A stretch of DNA of 64,000 nucleotides, from the NCBI GenBank assembly GCA_964651705.1, contig CAZYWZ010000008.1, forward strand, positions 25,809 through 89,808, given 5' to 3'. The DNA is from JADLBR01 sp964651705. GTDB taxonomy: Bacteria; Verrucomicrobiota; Verrucomicrobiia; JADLBR01. The notes below the pieces were generated by a model. The model was not told the origin of the DNA and ran no database searches. It worked only from the letters and a program-made list of their open reading frames with translations. The position numbers and the translations under genes are program-made. Every line of letters begins with the position of its first letter. The stretch's first letter is position 1. Below, one piece after another: positions 63,097 to 64,000 of this stretch.

Positions 63097-63795
63097 TCAA
63101 GAGGAAGGCGGGTTTGCCGGAGGAATCCGTTGGGCCCGGTCCGATGGACTCCTGGCGCGGATCCACCCGAGCATGGCGAGTGACGCGCAGGCCAGGGCGA
63201 TCGCCGTGGCTTTGCCGGGCTCGGGGATGAGTTCGATGACGTAGGCCACGGGCGCGCCCGAGGCCGGGTCGATCTCCCAGTCGTTCCAGGTGGATCCCCG
63301 GCCGGTAGGCGAGTAGTAGTGCAGGTAGTCCTCCAAGTTCAGATAATTGTCTGGCTGGCTGGGTGCCCACGCGGTGTAAGACCAAGCCTCGCCATCGACC
63401 CACGTCCAGTGGCCGGTGGCCTCTGCGCTCTTGTTCGTTTGGTACCCCCCGATCCATGGCCCGAAGACGTTGTTCCGCCAGAGAGAATTCGTGTCGATCA
63501 GGGAGAACACGAAGGCGTTCTCCCCGGCGGACGTGATCGAGGCGAGATGCCCGCCGGCCAGCGCGGCCGCGTCCCGCGCATCGGTCCACGAGATGCCTTC
63601 CGGCACGGCCACGACCTCGTACCAATGCCCGTTTCCGCCGGACTCGATCGTCCACTGGACGGGCAGCCCGCACGCCGTTTCCGAGAGGGACGCCAGCGCC
63701 AGGAGGGCGGCGCAGAGGGAAATGCCCTGCCGCCCAAGGCGGAGCGCCCCGGATCTCTTTGGGTGGACGATCTGGCCGAAATTAACCATCCGCAT
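63097..63795 (-). CDS. Exported C-type-lectin-like protein with PEP-CTERM-like anchor
   Basis: A 232-residue protein with a signal peptide (GISLCAALLALASLSETACG) and a C-type lectin fold: WTDARDAAALAGGHLASITSAGEN, FGPWIGGYQTN, WTWVDGEAWSYTAWAPSQPDN and TWNDWEID (the Ca/carbohydrate region WND). The C-terminus IPEPGKATAIALACASLAMLGWIRAR is a PEP-CTERM-like sorting signal: motif, helix, basic tail. It would be processed by an exosortase, which is not in the window. Start ATG 63795 or 63789; no clear ribosome site. An AT-rich stretch (63806-63859) upstream may be its promoter. Confidence 0.8.
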   Translation of the reverse strand: MRMVNFGQIVHPKRSGALRLGRQGISLCAALLALASLSETACGLPVQWTIESGGNGHWYEVVAVPEGISWTDARDAAALAGGHLASITSAGENAFVFSLIDTNSLWRNNVFGPWIGGYQTNKSAEATGHWTWVDGEAWSYTAWAPSQPDNYLNLEDYLHYYSPTGRGSTWNDWEIDPASGAPVAYVIELIPEPGKATAIALACASLAMLGWIRARSPSDRAQRIPPANPPSS

Positions 63796-63920
63796 ATTTT
63801 TTAGGCGTTAGGAAAAGTTGCTTATCGCATAAATATCCATTTGTGAAGCTAATTTATGGTGGCGCCGCGGACGCGCAACAGCCTGCGTGTCAGAGGATTC
63901 TCTGCGCGCTCGGCCCGATC

Positions 63921-63984
63921 CGGACTTTGAAGTTTCAGGTCAGCCCCGCCCCCGGCGCGCGGGGGCGGGGCTGATTCCGTTCAT
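63921..63984. repeat. GTCAGCCCCG hairpin unit at the window end
   Basis: GGACTTTGAAGTTTCAGGTCAGCCCCG etc.: the entry word (GACTTTGAAGT) matches 9167-9191, the stem TCAGCCCCGCCCCCG/CGGGGGCGGGGCTGA is perfect over 15 bases, and the unit is the reverse complement of 37138-37188. It lies upstream of the lectin-like gene; the region 63796-63920 shows only an AT-rich stretch. Confidence 0.88.
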
Positions 63985-64000
63985 CCACGCGCCGGATTAT

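Overview
The window is a G+C-rich bacterial chromosome segment. It is probably from the Verrucomicrobia/PVC side of the Gram-negatives. That placement is an inference from gene families: a C-type-lectin protein with a PEP-CTERM-like tail, a secreted sulfatase, a DUF6807 protein, Tat-exported Gfo/Idh/MocA and Hyi-like enzymes, a PhoD-like relative, a large discoidin-containing FAD oxidoreductase, and separate purS/purQ/purL. TonB receptors and RND efflux prove an outer membrane. I see no rRNA, tRNA, transposase, phage or CRISPR.

Layout: 1-8.9 kb holds metal uptake: the end of a TonB receptor, a cysteine hydrolase, a FecCD permease with its ATPase, an OprC/NosA-type copper receptor, another TonB receptor, and TonB. 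9.2-15.8 kb holds biotin genes (bioA-bioD, then an SDR reductase-bioF) split by two exported proteins. 15.9-23.6 kb holds DUF2780, DUF4126, DUF6807, inositol-phosphatase-like and PhoD-like proteins and a Tat-exported oxidoreductase. 23.7-31.2 kb is a surface-glycan block: two GT9, two GT4, one GT29-like enzyme, a sulfotransferase, a methyltransferase and an RmlD-like reductase. 31.2-37 kb holds a sulfatase, a DUF4412-like protein and a propeller-PHP protein. 37.4-42.3 kb is the purS-purQ-purL-purF operon, then a Hyi-like protein, a serine hydrolase and an enlarged adenylate-kinase-like protein. 46.3-57.8 kb is a copper/silver export operon on the minus strand. The window ends with a PH-domain protein, a VapBC module, a double FAD oxidoreductase and the lectin-like protein.

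Two things stand out. First, the copper operon (Cys-rich exported proteins, ECF sigma factor, Cu-ATPase, small one-helix membrane protein, periplasmic metal-sensor-like protein, CusCBA) has every part of a CnrYXH-type trans-envelope circuit, apparently wired to copper export. A receptor with the OprC copper ligands sits about 45 kb away. Second, almost every sizeable intergenic gap holds nested palindromes. They are built from a small vocabulary of hairpin words, often bounded by GTAG and CTAC, and concatenated in different orders and orientations. At some gene ends the repeat supplies the stop codon, and one copy is translated inside the bioF N-terminus. I know of no described family that matches this arrangement.
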